From Brevibacillus daliensis (lineage in GTDB: Bacteria > Bacillota > Bacilli > Brevibacillales > Brevibacillaceae), in assembly GCF_021245735.1 (NCBI RefSeq), contig NZ_JAJISB010000025.1, positions 35,843 to 99,842 of the forward strand: 64,000 nt of DNA. The letters are read 5' to 3'. This document shows positions 34,735-43,733 of the stretch, one piece after another; positions within the stretch are counted from its first letter, which is position 1; each line of letters opens with the position of its first letter. Position numbers and translations under genes: made by a program. The notes under the pieces are model-generated. The model was not told where the DNA came from. It was given only the letters and a program-made list of their open reading frames with translations, and made no database searches.

Positions 34735-35589
34735 ATGAATGAATATCGAGTTGGCGTGATCGGGGCAGGCACGATGGGCGCAGGGATTGCTCTCGTATGC
34801 GCCAGGCAGGGATATAGCGTAAAGCTTTTGGACGCCAATGAGGAGACACTGGAAAGAGCAAAACAATATTTTCACTCAACCTTAACCAAAGATGTGACGA
34901 AAGGAAAAATCAGCGAAGAGCAAAAGGCAAAAACCATTCAGTTGATTAATCCGATTGCTCGAATAGAAGAGTTACATGATCGGACTATTATTGTGGAAGC
35001 AGTGCCTGAGCGTCTCGAATTGAAAAAATCGTTGTTTCAGCAACTTGCAAAAATCTGCTCGGAAAAGACTCTTTTGCTGAGTAATACGTCTTCCATTTCT
35101 ATTACAGCGATTGCTGGGAGTCTGGCTCATCCGGAGAGAGTACTTGGACTTCATTTCTTTAACCCGGCACCTGTTATGCCATTGGTAGAGGTGATTCGGG
35201 GCAAACAATCCTCGGAAGAGAACGTACAAGCTACTTATCAATTCGCTAAGAAGCTCGCTAAGGTTCCCGTAATGGCAACAGACACACCAGGCTTTATTGT
35301 AAATCGTGTAGCACGACCGTATTATAACGAAGCCCTTCGTATTCTCGGAGACGGTGTGGCAGAAGTAGAACAGATAGATCGCATCATGAAGCGCGCAGGT
35401 GGCTTTAAAATGGGACCGTTTGAACTTCAAGATATGATCGGAATTGACATTAATTTTGCAACAACGCAAACCGTGTTCCAGGACTTTTTCTATGAAGGAA
35501 GATTTAAGCCAAGCCGAATTCAGGAACGTATGGTACAGGCAGGCAACTTGGGCAGGAAGACAGGTGAGGGATTTTATGACTACAGCTAA
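34735..35589 (+). CDS. paaH: 3-hydroxyadipyl-CoA dehydrogenase
   Basis: Oxidises 3-hydroxyadipyl-CoA to 3-oxoadipyl-CoA with NAD+. The 284-residue protein has the Rossmann motif VGVIGAGTMGAGIA at the N-terminus, the catalytic region LLSNTSSISITAIA and GLHFFNPAPVMPLVEV, and the C-terminal PFELQDMIGIDI helical domain. The ATG at 34735 has AAAGGAGG nine bases upstream. Its last 14 bases overlap the next gene. Confidence 0.93.
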   Translation: MNEYRVGVIGAGTMGAGIALVCARQGYSVKLLDANEETLERAKQYFHSTLTKDVTKGKISEEQKAKTIQLINPIARIEELHDRTIIVEAVPERLELKKSLFQQLAKICSEKTLLLSNTSSISITAIAGSLAHPERVLGLHFFNPAPVMPLVEVIRGKQSSEENVQATYQFAKKLAKVPVMATDTPGFIVNRVARPYYNEALRILGDGVAEVEQIDRIMKRAGGFKMGPFELQDMIGIDINFATTQTVFQDFFYEGRFKPSRIQERMVQAGNLGRKTGEGFYDYS

Positions 35590-36331
35590 TCAAACCATTT
35601 TATTGGTAGGAGAAGGACCACTCTTCGAAGAGTTACATTATTTGATGACGAGCAATCAGTATCAGGTGATTGATTTGAAGATGGCAGAAACCGGCACGTA
35701 TCAAGTGAAGCTGGCGCTGGAAGTAATGAATACCGATCTGGAAAAGAAGAAGGATTCGATCGTGCAACTGGACCGTCTCCTTTCTCTGGAAGTTCCAATT
35801 GTAACAACGTCACTTGCGATTACGGCTACGGAGGTAGCATCCTGGACCAAGCATCCTGAGCGGATTTGTGGTTTTGGAACATTGGTTCCGCTAGTGGAGC
35901 GGGAGCTGATCGAGATTGCTCCGGCATTACAGACAGCGGAGGAAATTACTCCGCAGGTAACAACATTCTTTACAACACTTGGCAAAGAAACAGAAGTTGT
36001 CGTAGATGAGGTAGGACTGGTATTTCCTCGTATTTTATCCCTCATCATTAATGAAGCAGTATTTGCTGTAATGGAAAAAACCGCGACTGCTGAAGATATC
36101 GACATCGCGATGCAAAAAGGAACCAATTACCCGCAGGGACCACTTGCTTGGGCTGATCAAATTGGAATCGATGAGATTTATGCCATAGTGAATGGGATTC
36201 ATCGGGATCTACGAGAAGAGAGATACCGTCCGGCTCCTCTCCTCAGAAAATTGGTATTAGCAGCTCGTACGGGCAAAAAGTGTGGACAAGGATTTTATCT
36301 GTATCCGCAGGAAGAAGGAATCAGAGTATGA
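35576..36331 (+). CDS. Divergent 3-hydroxyacyl-CoA dehydrogenase paralogue, NAD loop degenerate
   Basis: 251 residues. The C-terminal half (about 105-250) aligns with 3-hydroxyacyl-CoA dehydrogenases ([47 protein letters not shown]). The N-terminal nucleotide domain is shortened, and its glycine loop reads [10 protein letters not shown] instead of GxGxxG. The active-site His segment is replaced by [16 protein letters not shown]. It is probably a non-catalytic or altered partner of PaaH. The ATG at 35576 overlaps paaH by 14 bases with GGTGAGGG upstream, and its stop overlaps the next start, so all three are coupled. Confidence 0.82.
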   Translation: MTTANQTILLVGEGPLFEELHYLMTSNQYQVIDLKMAETGTYQVKLALEVMNTDLEKKKDSIVQLDRLLSLEVPIVTTSLAITATEVASWTKHPERICGFGTLVPLVERELIEIAPALQTAEEITPQVTTFFTTLGKETEVVVDEVGLVFPRILSLIINEAVFAVMEKTATAEDIDIAMQKGTNYPQGPLAWADQIGIDEIYAIVNGIHRDLREERYRPAPLLRKLVLAARTGKKCGQGFYLYPQEEGIRV

Positions 36332-37527
36332 GACAACAACTGCGTGATGTATATGTAACTGCTGCGGTTCGGACACCTATCGGTAAGCTAGGAGGAGGTC
36401 TGTCAGAGGTTCCCATTGATGATTTGAGCGCTCTGGTTATGAAGGAAGCCGTCTCGCGTGCCAACCTTAATCCAGAGTACGTAAATGAAGTCATTATGGG
36501 GAATGTGATTTCGGCTGGTCCCTTCATTAATATAGCCCGTGTCGGATTATTGAAAGCAGGTCTCCCTGAATCAATTCCTGGATTAACTGTGAATCGAGTA
36601 TGCGCTTCTGGTCTGGAAGCCATTAATCTGGCTACGCAATCTATTCAAACAGGTCATAGTGATGTCGTTCTGGCAGGTGGCGTGGAGAATTTGACTCGTT
36701 CCCCTTACATTATGGAAAAATTCGAGCAACCGTACCAACGTGGTGGTAAGACACTGATTGAATCCTTTGGAGGTCCACGTTCTGCACCTGTTAGCCTATA
36801 TGGAGATTTGACCATGGGAGATACAGCAGAAAATGTAGCCGAAGCTTATCACATTAGTCGTGAAGATCAGGACGCTTTTGCGGTAGAGAGTCAGCGCCGC
36901 GCGATTCATGCGATTGATCAAGGCTGGTTTAAAGAAGAGATCGTCCCTATTACTCGGCATGATCGTAAGAAAGGCGAGATTATTTTTGATACAGATGAAT
37001 ATCCAAGACGTGATACTTCATTAGAATCACTCTCTCGCCTTAAACCGGCATTCCGCAAAGGTGGTTCGGTAACGGCAGGTAACTCTTCCGGTATCAATGA
37101 TGGAGCAGCGGCAGTTGTCCTAATGAGTGCTGACAAGCTAAAAGAACTGAATGCCACACCATTAGGAAGAATTGTTCATTACTGCTCTGTAGGTGTAGAT
37201 CCACGAGTGATGGGAATGGGTCCGGTATATGCCATCAGTAAATTGCTGGAAGAAACGGGCATGACCATTGATGATATCGATTTGTTTGAAATAAATGAAG
37301 CTTTCGCCTCACAATCACTTGCTTGTATCCGAGAATTGAATTTGCCTACAGACAAAACCAATGTGAACGGTGGAGCGATAGCACTTGGTCATCCATTAGG
37401 ATGTAGCGGTGCGAGACTCTTGGGAACAATCTTGTACGAGCTAAATAGAAGAGGCAAACAGTACGGTGTAGTCTCGCTTTGCATAGGTGGAGGACAAGGA
37501 TTGGCTACGCTTGTAGAAGCTTTGTAA
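36328..37527 (+). CDS. Acetyl-CoA acetyltransferase / 3-oxoadipyl-CoA thiolase, first copy
   Basis: A 399-residue thiolase. The nucleophilic cysteine is in [12 protein letters not shown], the second catalytic motif is [16 protein letters not shown], and the C-terminal cysteine is in SLCIGGGQG. It would cleave 3-oxoadipyl-CoA to succinyl-CoA and acetyl-CoA. Start ATG overlaps the previous stop (ATGA). A second full-length thiolase follows, so the two may handle two different 3-oxoacyl-CoA cleavages of the pathway (3-oxo-5,6-dehydrosuberyl-CoA and 3-oxoadipyl-CoA). Confidence 0.9.
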   Translation: MRQQLRDVYVTAAVRTPIGKLGGGLSEVPIDDLSALVMKEAVSRANLNPEYVNEVIMGNVISAGPFINIARVGLLKAGLPESIPGLTVNRVCASGLEAINLATQSIQTGHSDVVLAGGVENLTRSPYIMEKFEQPYQRGGKTLIESFGGPRSAPVSLYGDLTMGDTAENVAEAYHISREDQDAFAVESQRRAIHAIDQGWFKEEIVPITRHDRKKGEIIFDTDEYPRRDTSLESLSRLKPAFRKGGSVTAGNSSGINDGAAAVVLMSADKLKELNATPLGRIVHYCSVGVDPRVMGMGPVYAISKLLEETGMTIDDIDLFEINEAFASQSLACIRELNLPTDKTNVNGGAIALGHPLGCSGARLLGTILYELNRRGKQYGVVSLCIGGGQGLATLVEAL

Positions 37528-37551
37528 ACATGAACCATGGAGGAATTACTG

Positions 37552-38751
37552 ATGAGAACAGCTGTGATTGTTGATGCCATACGTACACCTATCGGTCGCC
37601 ATGGGGGAGCATTGAAGGATGTCCGCCCAGACGATCTGGGTGCAATCGTGATACGTAAACTACTGGAACGTAATGAATTAGACCCAACCTTGATTGAAGA
37701 TGTTATCTTTGGGTGCGCCAATCAAGCTGGTGAGGATAATCGCAATGTAGCACGTATGTCCTCCTTACTGGCGGGACTTCCTGTTGAGGTACCGGGAGTA
37801 ACTGTGAACCGACTATGTGGTTCTGGCTTGGAGGCAGTAAACCAAGCATCGCATGCCATTAAAGCAGGTGCTGGACAGGTTTACATTGCTGGTGGAACGG
37901 AAAGCATGACTCGTGCTCCTCTAGTCATGATGAAGCCTGGGAATGCTTATCAACGTGGGAACCAACAACTTGCTGATACGACTCTAGGCTGGCGTCTTGT
38001 AAACAAAAAGATGGATGAGATGTATCCAACAATTAGTCTAGGAGAAACGGCAGAAAATGTAGCGGAACAATATGGGGTAACAAGGGAAGCACAAGATGAA
38101 TTTGCTTTATCCAGTCAAGAGAAGTATGGGCGTGCGTTTGCTGAAGGCAAATTCGCTAGTGAACTTGTCCATGTAGAAATCGTTGGGCGCAAAGGGGATG
38201 TTACGCTGGTCGATACAGATGAACATCCTAGACCTGAAACAACGATGGAGCAATTGAAGAAATTGAAGCCAGCATTCAAGCAGAATGGTTCTGTCACGGC
38301 AGGTAATTCTTCCGGTCTTAACGACGGAGCATGTGCTCTACTGATAATGGACGAGGAATTGGCAAAGGAATCGGGGCTTACACCTCGTGCTCGTATCGTT
38401 GCATCAGCTGTAGCAGGTGTTGATCCATCTGTAATGGGACTTGGTCCAATTCCGGCAACGAGAAAAGCACTGAAGCTGGCTGGCCTACAAATAGAAGATA
38501 TTGATTTGTTTGAAGTAAATGAAGCATTTGCCGCTCAAGCAGTGGCTTGTGTGAATGAATTAGGCATCCCTTATGACCTGGTTAATGTGAATGGGGGAGC
38601 GATTGCACTTGGTCATCCACTCGGATGTAGTGGTGCGAGAATTTTAACCACTTTATTACATGAGATGGAACGACGTGAAGTGCGTTATGGATTAGCTACG
38701 ATGTGTATTGGTGTCGGTCAAGGTGTTGCAACAATTATTGAACGAGTGTAG
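37552..38751 (+). CDS. paaJ: 3-oxoadipyl-CoA thiolase, second copy
   Basis: A 399-residue thiolase with [28 protein letters not shown] and a C-terminal MCIGVGQG (valine where most have Gly). The start VIVDAIRTPIGRHGG and the DEMYPTISLGETAEN segment are typical of the PcaF/PaaJ group, so I give it the paaJ name in preference to the first copy. The ATG at 37552 follows GGAGGAATTACTG; the ATG at 37537 overlaps that site. Both tandem thiolases look intact. Confidence 0.88.
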   Translation: MRTAVIVDAIRTPIGRHGGALKDVRPDDLGAIVIRKLLERNELDPTLIEDVIFGCANQAGEDNRNVARMSSLLAGLPVEVPGVTVNRLCGSGLEAVNQASHAIKAGAGQVYIAGGTESMTRAPLVMMKPGNAYQRGNQQLADTTLGWRLVNKKMDEMYPTISLGETAENVAEQYGVTREAQDEFALSSQEKYGRAFAEGKFASELVHVEIVGRKGDVTLVDTDEHPRPETTMEQLKKLKPAFKQNGSVTAGNSSGLNDGACALLIMDEELAKESGLTPRARIVASAVAGVDPSVMGLGPIPATRKALKLAGLQIEDIDLFEVNEAFAAQAVACVNELGIPYDLVNVNGGAIALGHPLGCSGARILTTLLHEMERREVRYGLATMCIGVGQGVATIIERV

Positions 38752-38762
38752 GAGGCGACGAC

Positions 38763-39179
38763 GTGAAACCCGGGATACTAGGAAAAAGCGAAAAATTTTC
38801 CATAATAGTGACCGAAGATATGGTGCCTTCCTTCGATGGTGAGATTGTTCATCATGTGATGTCTACCGTCACCATGATCTATTACATGGAGAAAGTGGGA
38901 CGGTATGTCATCCTCCCTTACTTCGAAGAGCATGAAGAGGGAGCAGGATTTGAAATAAATGTGAAGCATGTGGGACCTGCGGTGATTGGGCAGACTGTTA
39001 CCTTTCAAGCAACTTGCACAGAAGTCAGAGGAAAACGAGTAATATGTGAAGTAACCGCACATACATCAGAAAACCAAGTGGGAGTTGGGATTTTTACGCA
39101 AGCGGTTTTTGTTAAGCAGGAGATGGCAGAAAGACTTTCTTCCTTACAAAAGAAGGTAGCAGAAGGAGAATCAGCATAA
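38763..39179 (+). CDS. FlK-like hotdog thioesterase
   Basis: A 138-residue hotdog protein resembling fluoroacetyl-CoA thioesterase-type enzymes: EDMVPSFDGEIVHHVMSTVTMIYYMEKVGR with a helix-borne acidic residue, and VKHVGPAVIGQTVTF. It probably clears stalled CoA esters, complementing PaaI. The start is GTG with TAGGAGGCGACGAC upstream. It is the last gene of the first operon, followed by the paaX control region. Confidence 0.85.
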   Translation: MKPGILGKSEKFSIIVTEDMVPSFDGEIVHHVMSTVTMIYYMEKVGRYVILPYFEEHEEGAGFEINVKHVGPAVIGQTVTFQATCTEVRGKRVICEVTAHTSENQVGVGIFTQAVFVKQEMAERLSSLQKKVAEGESA

Positions 39180-39196
39180 GGCTCTAGCATCTTTTC

Positions 39197-39242
39197 GTTA
39201 TGACGTTATGAAGACGTAATAGGAAAAACCGTTATAAAAATG
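39197..39242 (+). promoter_or_regulatory. Candidate PaaX operator cluster upstream of paaX
   Basis: GTTATGACGTTATG (39197), GTTATGAAGACG (39205-39216) and GTTATAAAAATG (39231-39242) are overlapping or adjacent variants of one 12-base sequence. They lie 30-80 bases upstream of the paaX promoter. Confidence 0.5.
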
Positions 39243-39275
39243 CCGGATCGCTGAACTTTTCGCATGGATGTATGG

Positions 39276-39306
39276 TACAATTTCACAGCGGAAAGTTATG
39301 AAGACG
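39276..39306 (+). promoter_or_regulatory. paaX -10 region and proximal operator
   Basis: TACAAT (39276-39281) is the likely -10. A further exact GTTATGAAGACG lies at 39295-39306, downstream of the transcription start and just before the ribosome site, which suggests autoregulation. Confidence 0.5.
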
Positions 39307-39322
39307 ATCTGGAGGTAAATGA

Positions 39323-40156
39323 ATGAAGCCACAATCAATGTTATTTACCATTTTTGGTGAATATGTTCGCAACTATGGTAGTGAAATTTGGATCGGTAGT
39401 CTCACCAAGTTAATGGGAGAGTTCGGTTTAACTGAACAGGCAGTGCGTGCAGCAATTTCCCGTATGAATCGCCAAGGCTGGCTCGAATCTAGAAAAATCG
39501 GAAACCGTAGCTACTACTCAATGACGCCAAGGGGCAAAAAGAGACTGGATGAAGCGGCAGCCCGTATCTATAAGGTAGAAAATACACAGTGGGACGGCAA
39601 ATGCTGCATAGTCAGCTACAACATTCCCGAAGAAAAGAGAATATTGCGCGATCAGCTGCGTAAAGAACTCGCCTGGATGGGGTTCGGTATGTTAACAACC
39701 AGTACATGGATTAGTCCTAATAATCTTACTGATAGGATCAAGGAAGTAACTGAATCTTACGAGGTTACGGATTATGTCGAGATTTTTACTGCGGAGCATC
39801 AAGGGTGGAGCAGTAATGAGACATTGGTACAAAAATGCTGGAATATTGATGAAATCAATGCTGCTTATGAAGAGTTTATTCATCTGTATCGTCCAGCTTA
39901 TGAGGAATTGCTACAAAAAGTAGAGCAAAAAGCAGGGATAGAAGATAGCTTCTGCTTTGTTGAAAAATCAAAGCTCGTCCACGAATATCGCAAGTTCTTG
40001 TTTATTGATCCAGATTTACCAGAGGAATTGCTCCCGAAGCTATGGCTAGGAAGAGAAGCAGACCAGCTATTCCAAGATTATTATGCTCTGCTTCATCCGG
40101 GAGCAATTCGCTTCTTTGAACATATGTACGAGCCCGCACCCACAGATAAGGCATAA
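39323..40156 (+). CDS. paaX: PaaX-family transcriptional repressor of phenylacetate catabolism
   Basis: 277 residues. The N-terminal winged helix (about 1-75, GLTEQAVRAAISRMNRQGWLESRKIGNRSYYSMT), the central PaaX Cas2-like domain (about 90-180, KCCIVSYNIPEEKRILRDQLRKEL) and the C-terminal domain (about 185-270, YRKFLFIDPDLPEELLPKLWLG) are all present. PaaX releases its operators on binding phenylacetyl-CoA. CTGGAGGTAAATGA precedes the ATG. It sits between operon 1 and the ABC importer genes. Confidence 0.94.
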   Translation: MKPQSMLFTIFGEYVRNYGSEIWIGSLTKLMGEFGLTEQAVRAAISRMNRQGWLESRKIGNRSYYSMTPRGKKRLDEAAARIYKVENTQWDGKCCIVSYNIPEEKRILRDQLRKELAWMGFGMLTTSTWISPNNLTDRIKEVTESYEVTDYVEIFTAEHQGWSSNETLVQKCWNIDEINAAYEEFIHLYRPAYEELLQKVEQKAGIEDSFCFVEKSKLVHEYRKFLFIDPDLPEELLPKLWLGREADQLFQDYYALLHPGAIRFFEHMYEPAPTDKA

Positions 40157-40166
40157 ATGAGAGTGT

Positions 40167-40218
40167 AACCCCAGTTCAACTGCATTGCAAAAGCATCAAG
40201 GTACTGGGGGATTTTTTT
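40167..40218 (+). terminator. Terminator after paaX
   Basis: CCCCAGT / ACTGGGG with a 27-base loop is followed by seven T. Confidence 0.7.
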
Positions 40219-40278
40219 ACTCAAAAAACTTGTAATCGTTTTCATGGTAGGTTGGGAAAGAAGGGGGAGCATCAGCGA

Positions 40279-41157
40279 ATGACAGAATTTATGCAATATT
40301 TTGCTAATGGACTAGTAAATGGTGGTATCTATGCGATCGTTGCGATAGGATTCATCACCATTTACAGTGTTAGCAAAGTAATTAACATGGCACAAGGTGA
40401 ATTTTTAATGCTCGGCGGAATGATTACTGTGGCTTTGATTGGGATGGAACTTCCGTATGGCGTAGCAGCGTTAGTAGCAATCTTAGCAGTAACGTTATTA
40501 GGAATCTTTCTTCAAAAGTATATTATTGCAAATGTCAAAAAGGCAAATGCTATAAGTCTAATAATTTTGACAATAGGTTTCTCTACCCTTTTACAAGGGG
40601 CTGCCAGCTTAACCTGGGGAAAAGATGCATTCTCGCTCCCTCCTATCACAAATAGTGCACCGCTCTCCATTGCAGGTGTAAACATTGCAATGCAAAGTGT
40701 CTGGATTTTGGGAACTGTATTAATTATTCTTGTCTTCCTCTGGTTCTTGATGAGTAAAACAATGCTAGGAAAAAAAATAACCGCATGTTCCATCAATCCA
40801 ATGGCTGCCAAACTGATGGGAATCAGTCCGGTAAAGATGAGCATGATCGCGTTTGGCATCAGTGGAGCTACGGGGGCAATTGCTGGGATCGTAATCGCAC
40901 CGTTAAGTGTTACTTCCTATGATGTGGGTGTGCTTCTAGGTATCAAAGGCTTTTCTGCAGCGATCCTTGGTGGGTTAGGTAATCCGATTGGAGCCGCAGT
41001 TGCAGCATTTTTGATCGGGATTCTTGAATCATTTGGAGCAGGGTATATCAGTTCTGGAATGAAAGATGCATTTGCCTTCCTTATTCTGATAGCGGTACTA
41101 ATAATGAAACCTTCAGGACTCTTTGGAGAACGCAGCGTGGGGAAAGGTGGATTGTAA
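40279..41157 (+). CDS. livH: Branched-chain-type ABC transporter permease (LivH)
   Basis: A 292-residue integral membrane permease of the HAAT family. Signatures are NGGIYAIVAIGFITIYSVSKVINMAQGEF at the N-terminus and GILLGIKGFSAAILGGLGNPIGA (here with VGVLLGIKG) as the ATPase-contact loop. The ATG at 40279 with AAGGGGGAG upstream is used. Five liv-type genes follow one another with overlaps. In this island the importer probably takes up phenylacetate or a related aromatic acid (inference from context). Confidence 0.9.
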   Translation: MTEFMQYFANGLVNGGIYAIVAIGFITIYSVSKVINMAQGEFLMLGGMITVALIGMELPYGVAALVAILAVTLLGIFLQKYIIANVKKANAISLIILTIGFSTLLQGAASLTWGKDAFSLPPITNSAPLSIAGVNIAMQSVWILGTVLIILVFLWFLMSKTMLGKKITACSINPMAAKLMGISPVKMSMIAFGISGATGAIAGIVIAPLSVTSYDVGVLLGIKGFSAAILGGLGNPIGAAVAAFLIGILESFGAGYISSGMKDAFAFLILIAVLIMKPSGLFGERSVGKGGL

Positions 41158-42176
41158 TGAAAGTTATTAACAAATGGGGAAAAGGATTTTTTCTATACCT
41201 CTTTCTGGTTCTTATCTTTCCTTTTTTACCAATTGATGAGTATTACCGTTCTGTAGCAATTATTATCGGCTTTCATTCAATCGTCACCATCGGGCTATGC
41301 TTACTGATGGGACAAGCAGGACAAATTTCGCTTGGACAGGCAGCGTTTTTTGGACTGGGTGCTTATACATCAGCGGTTGTTACCGCTAAATATGGATTAT
41401 CACCGATGATTGGCTTACTTATTGCGATGATTATTCCAGCAGTTTTTGCCTACGTTTTGGGCAGAGCGATCGCTGGTTTGCAAGGATATTATCTGGCAAT
41501 GGCAACTCTCGCCTTTGGATTTATCGTACAAATCGGAATAACGGAATGGGAATCGGTGACCGGTGGAGCTAACGGTATGATTAACATCCCACAGATTGCA
41601 TTTTTTGGTGAAAGTGAACTTCGCATGTATTACCTCGTGTGGGCACTTGTTACCTGTGTTCTGGTATTCTCCTTGTCGCTTCTTCATTCGAGAGTAGGTA
41701 GAGCGTTTCGGGCGATTCATAAGAGCGAAGTAGCAGCTACATCAATGGGGATTAATGTACGATCTTTCAAATTGAGTGCATTTATTATTAGCGGTATTTT
41801 CGCTGGTCTAGCTGGTGGATTGTACGCTCACTTCATGGGAATTCTTGATCCCCAGCCATTTGGTTTACACGAATCCATCAAGTTTTTGACGATGGTGGTA
41901 ATTGGGGGGATGACGAGCATCTGGGGTGCCTTAATCGGTGCAGTTGTCATTAATGCAATCAGTGAAATTCTGACTGTGTTAAGAGAGTATATCCCTTTCT
42001 TACACGGGGATGTAGATACAATCGTATTTGGTGGAATTCTCGTACTAATCGTCATGTTCATGCCTGAAGGTCTCGTTCCAAAATCGGCAGCATTCCTGCA
42101 AAGTATGAAAATGAAGAAAAAGGCAGCTCGCGGTGAAGAGGACGACCAGTCGATGGAAAGGAAGGCTACTACATGA
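41157..42176 (+). CDS. livM: Branched-chain-type ABC transporter permease (LivM)
   Basis: A 339-residue second permease. It has LLMGQAGQISLGQAAFFGLGAYTSA and RVGRAFRAIHKSEVAATSMGINV (EAA-like loop contacting the ATPases). A basic C-terminal tail (KMKKKAARGEEDD) follows. The start overlaps the livH stop (TAATG), and the stop overlaps the livG start (ATGA), so translation is coupled. Confidence 0.92.
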   Translation: MKVINKWGKGFFLYLFLVLIFPFLPIDEYYRSVAIIIGFHSIVTIGLCLLMGQAGQISLGQAAFFGLGAYTSAVVTAKYGLSPMIGLLIAMIIPAVFAYVLGRAIAGLQGYYLAMATLAFGFIVQIGITEWESVTGGANGMINIPQIAFFGESELRMYYLVWALVTCVLVFSLSLLHSRVGRAFRAIHKSEVAATSMGINVRSFKLSAFIISGIFAGLAGGLYAHFMGILDPQPFGLHESIKFLTMVVIGGMTSIWGALIGAVVINAISEILTVLREYIPFLHGDVDTIVFGGILVLIVMFMPEGLVPKSAAFLQSMKMKKKAARGEEDDQSMERKATT

Positions 42177-42955
42177 CAATGCTTTTAGATATTCGCGGTT
42201 TGTCTAGAGATTTTGGTGGAGTTAAGGCAGTTTCTGAAGTCGATTTTCATATGAATACGGGAGAAATTCTGGCGTTAATCGGCCCTAATGGTGCAGGGAA
42301 AAGTACCGTTCTTAACATGATATCAGGTGTAATCCCACCTTCTTCTGGCGAGATTTCCTTTGAAAATCAACCGATGCTACAGGTTGCTGGTCACGCGTAC
42401 GCTAGCCTAGGCATTACTCGGACGTTTCAAAATCTACAGACCTTTGATGATATGACGGTAGTGGAGAATGTAATGGTTGGCATGCATTCAAAAGGAAAAT
42501 CAAGTCTGTTTGCCTGTGGAATTAAATTGCCAACAGCACGAAAAGAAGAGAAAGAAATGCGCGAACAAGCGCTAAAGTGGCTAGACCTGGTTGGTTTGCC
42601 TGATATCTCATCCAGATTGGCAGGGAGTTTGCCATATGGCAAGCTTCGCCTCATGGAAATTGCCAGAGCAATGGTTTCTGGTCCGAAGCTACTGCTACTG
42701 GATGAACCTGCTGCTGGACTTAACCATACGGAAACAGCGGAGATGAGCCGTCTTTTTAAAGAGATCAGAAAAAGTGGAACAGCTATCCTTTTGGTCGAAC
42801 ACGATATGGACATGATCATGCAAGTAGCAGATCGAATTGTCGTATTAGACCAAGGTAAGAAAATAGCCGAGGGAACCCCTCAGGAAATTCAGGAGAATAA
42901 GAGTGTAATCGCCGCATATTTAGGCGAGGAAGAAGAGGAACTGGTAAAGGGGTGA
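42173..42955 (+). CDS. livG: Branched-chain-type ABC transporter ATPase (LivG)
   Basis: A 260-residue ATPase: Walker A GPNGAGKST, Q loop in TFQNLQTF, an LPYGKLRLMEIARAM signature with Pro-Tyr-Gly in place of Ser-Gly-Gly as usual for LivG, Walker B LLLLDEPAAGL and switch His in VEHDMDMI. It couples ATP hydrolysis to import through LivH/LivM. The start overlaps livM by four bases. Confidence 0.93.
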   Translation: MTMLLDIRGLSRDFGGVKAVSEVDFHMNTGEILALIGPNGAGKSTVLNMISGVIPPSSGEISFENQPMLQVAGHAYASLGITRTFQNLQTFDDMTVVENVMVGMHSKGKSSLFACGIKLPTARKEEKEMREQALKWLDLVGLPDISSRLAGSLPYGKLRLMEIARAMVSGPKLLLLDEPAAGLNHTETAEMSRLFKEIRKSGTAILLVEHDMDMIMQVADRIVVLDQGKKIAEGTPQEIQENKSVIAAYLGEEEEELVKG

Positions 42956-42962
42956 GACAATC

Positions 42963-43700
42963 ATGGCACTATTACAGGTGGAAAATTTGACGGCTCGATA
43001 TGGCCCTGTTGAGGTTCTGCATGGGATTAACCTGAATGTGAATGAAGGAGAAATTGTCTCGTTGCTTGGTGCGAACGGGGCAGGTAAGACAACGCTGTTG
43101 CACTCCATATGCGGTCTGCACACAGCAAAGGAAGGACGAATTCACTTCAACCAGCATGACATTACTCGTATGCCGGCAGAAGCAGTAGTACCAAAAGGAA
43201 TGGCACATGCTCCAGAGAGAAGGCAGATTTTTTCAACCATGACAGTTGAAGACAATCTCTGGCTGGGTGCTTCTCACCGTATGGGAAAAGAATCGAAGAA
43301 AGATCTGAATATAGAAATAGAGAGTATTTATGAGCGCTTTCCCATTCTTGCAGAACGTAAATGGCAAATGGGAGGGACGCTATCAGGCGGGCAGCAGCAG
43401 ATGTTAGCTATTGGACGAGCTCTGTTGTCAAAGCCAAAGCTGTTACTCTTGGATGAGCCTTCACTGGGACTTGCGCCGTTAATTGTGAAAGAGATTTTGA
43501 CCATCGTACAAGAGATACGCGCAGAATGGGGAACAACGATCCTACTCGTGGAACAAAATGCCAGAGCAGCTTTATCCGTATCGGATCGGGCTTATGTATT
43601 GAGTACGGGCACCGTTATGCTGGAGGGTCATGCACAAGAAATTGCTAATGATCCTAGAGTTCAATCCGCATATCTGGGGCATTCACATACTGCCATATAA
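42963..43700 (+). CDS. livF: Branched-chain-type ABC transporter ATPase (LivF)
   Basis: A 245-residue ATPase with Walker A GANGAGKTT, the LivF-type APERRQIF segment, signature LSGGQQQMLAIGRAL, Walker B LLLLDEPSLGLAP and VEQNARAAL. It forms the heterodimer with LivG. AAGGGGTGAGACA precedes the ATG, which lies 7 bases past the livG stop. Confidence 0.93.
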   Translation: MALLQVENLTARYGPVEVLHGINLNVNEGEIVSLLGANGAGKTTLLHSICGLHTAKEGRIHFNQHDITRMPAEAVVPKGMAHAPERRQIFSTMTVEDNLWLGASHRMGKESKKDLNIEIESIYERFPILAERKWQMGGTLSGGQQQMLAIGRALLSKPKLLLLDEPSLGLAPLIVKEILTIVQEIRAEWGTTILLVEQNARAALSVSDRAYVLSTGTVMLEGHAQEIANDPRVQSAYLGHSHTAI

Positions 43701-43733
43701 AATTAGCAGCGAATGAAAAAAGGGGGAAGAAAA

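Noticed and set aside
41415..41720. 101-codon minus-strand open frame inside livM
   Set aside because: It mirrors a conserved permease sequence and has no start signal.
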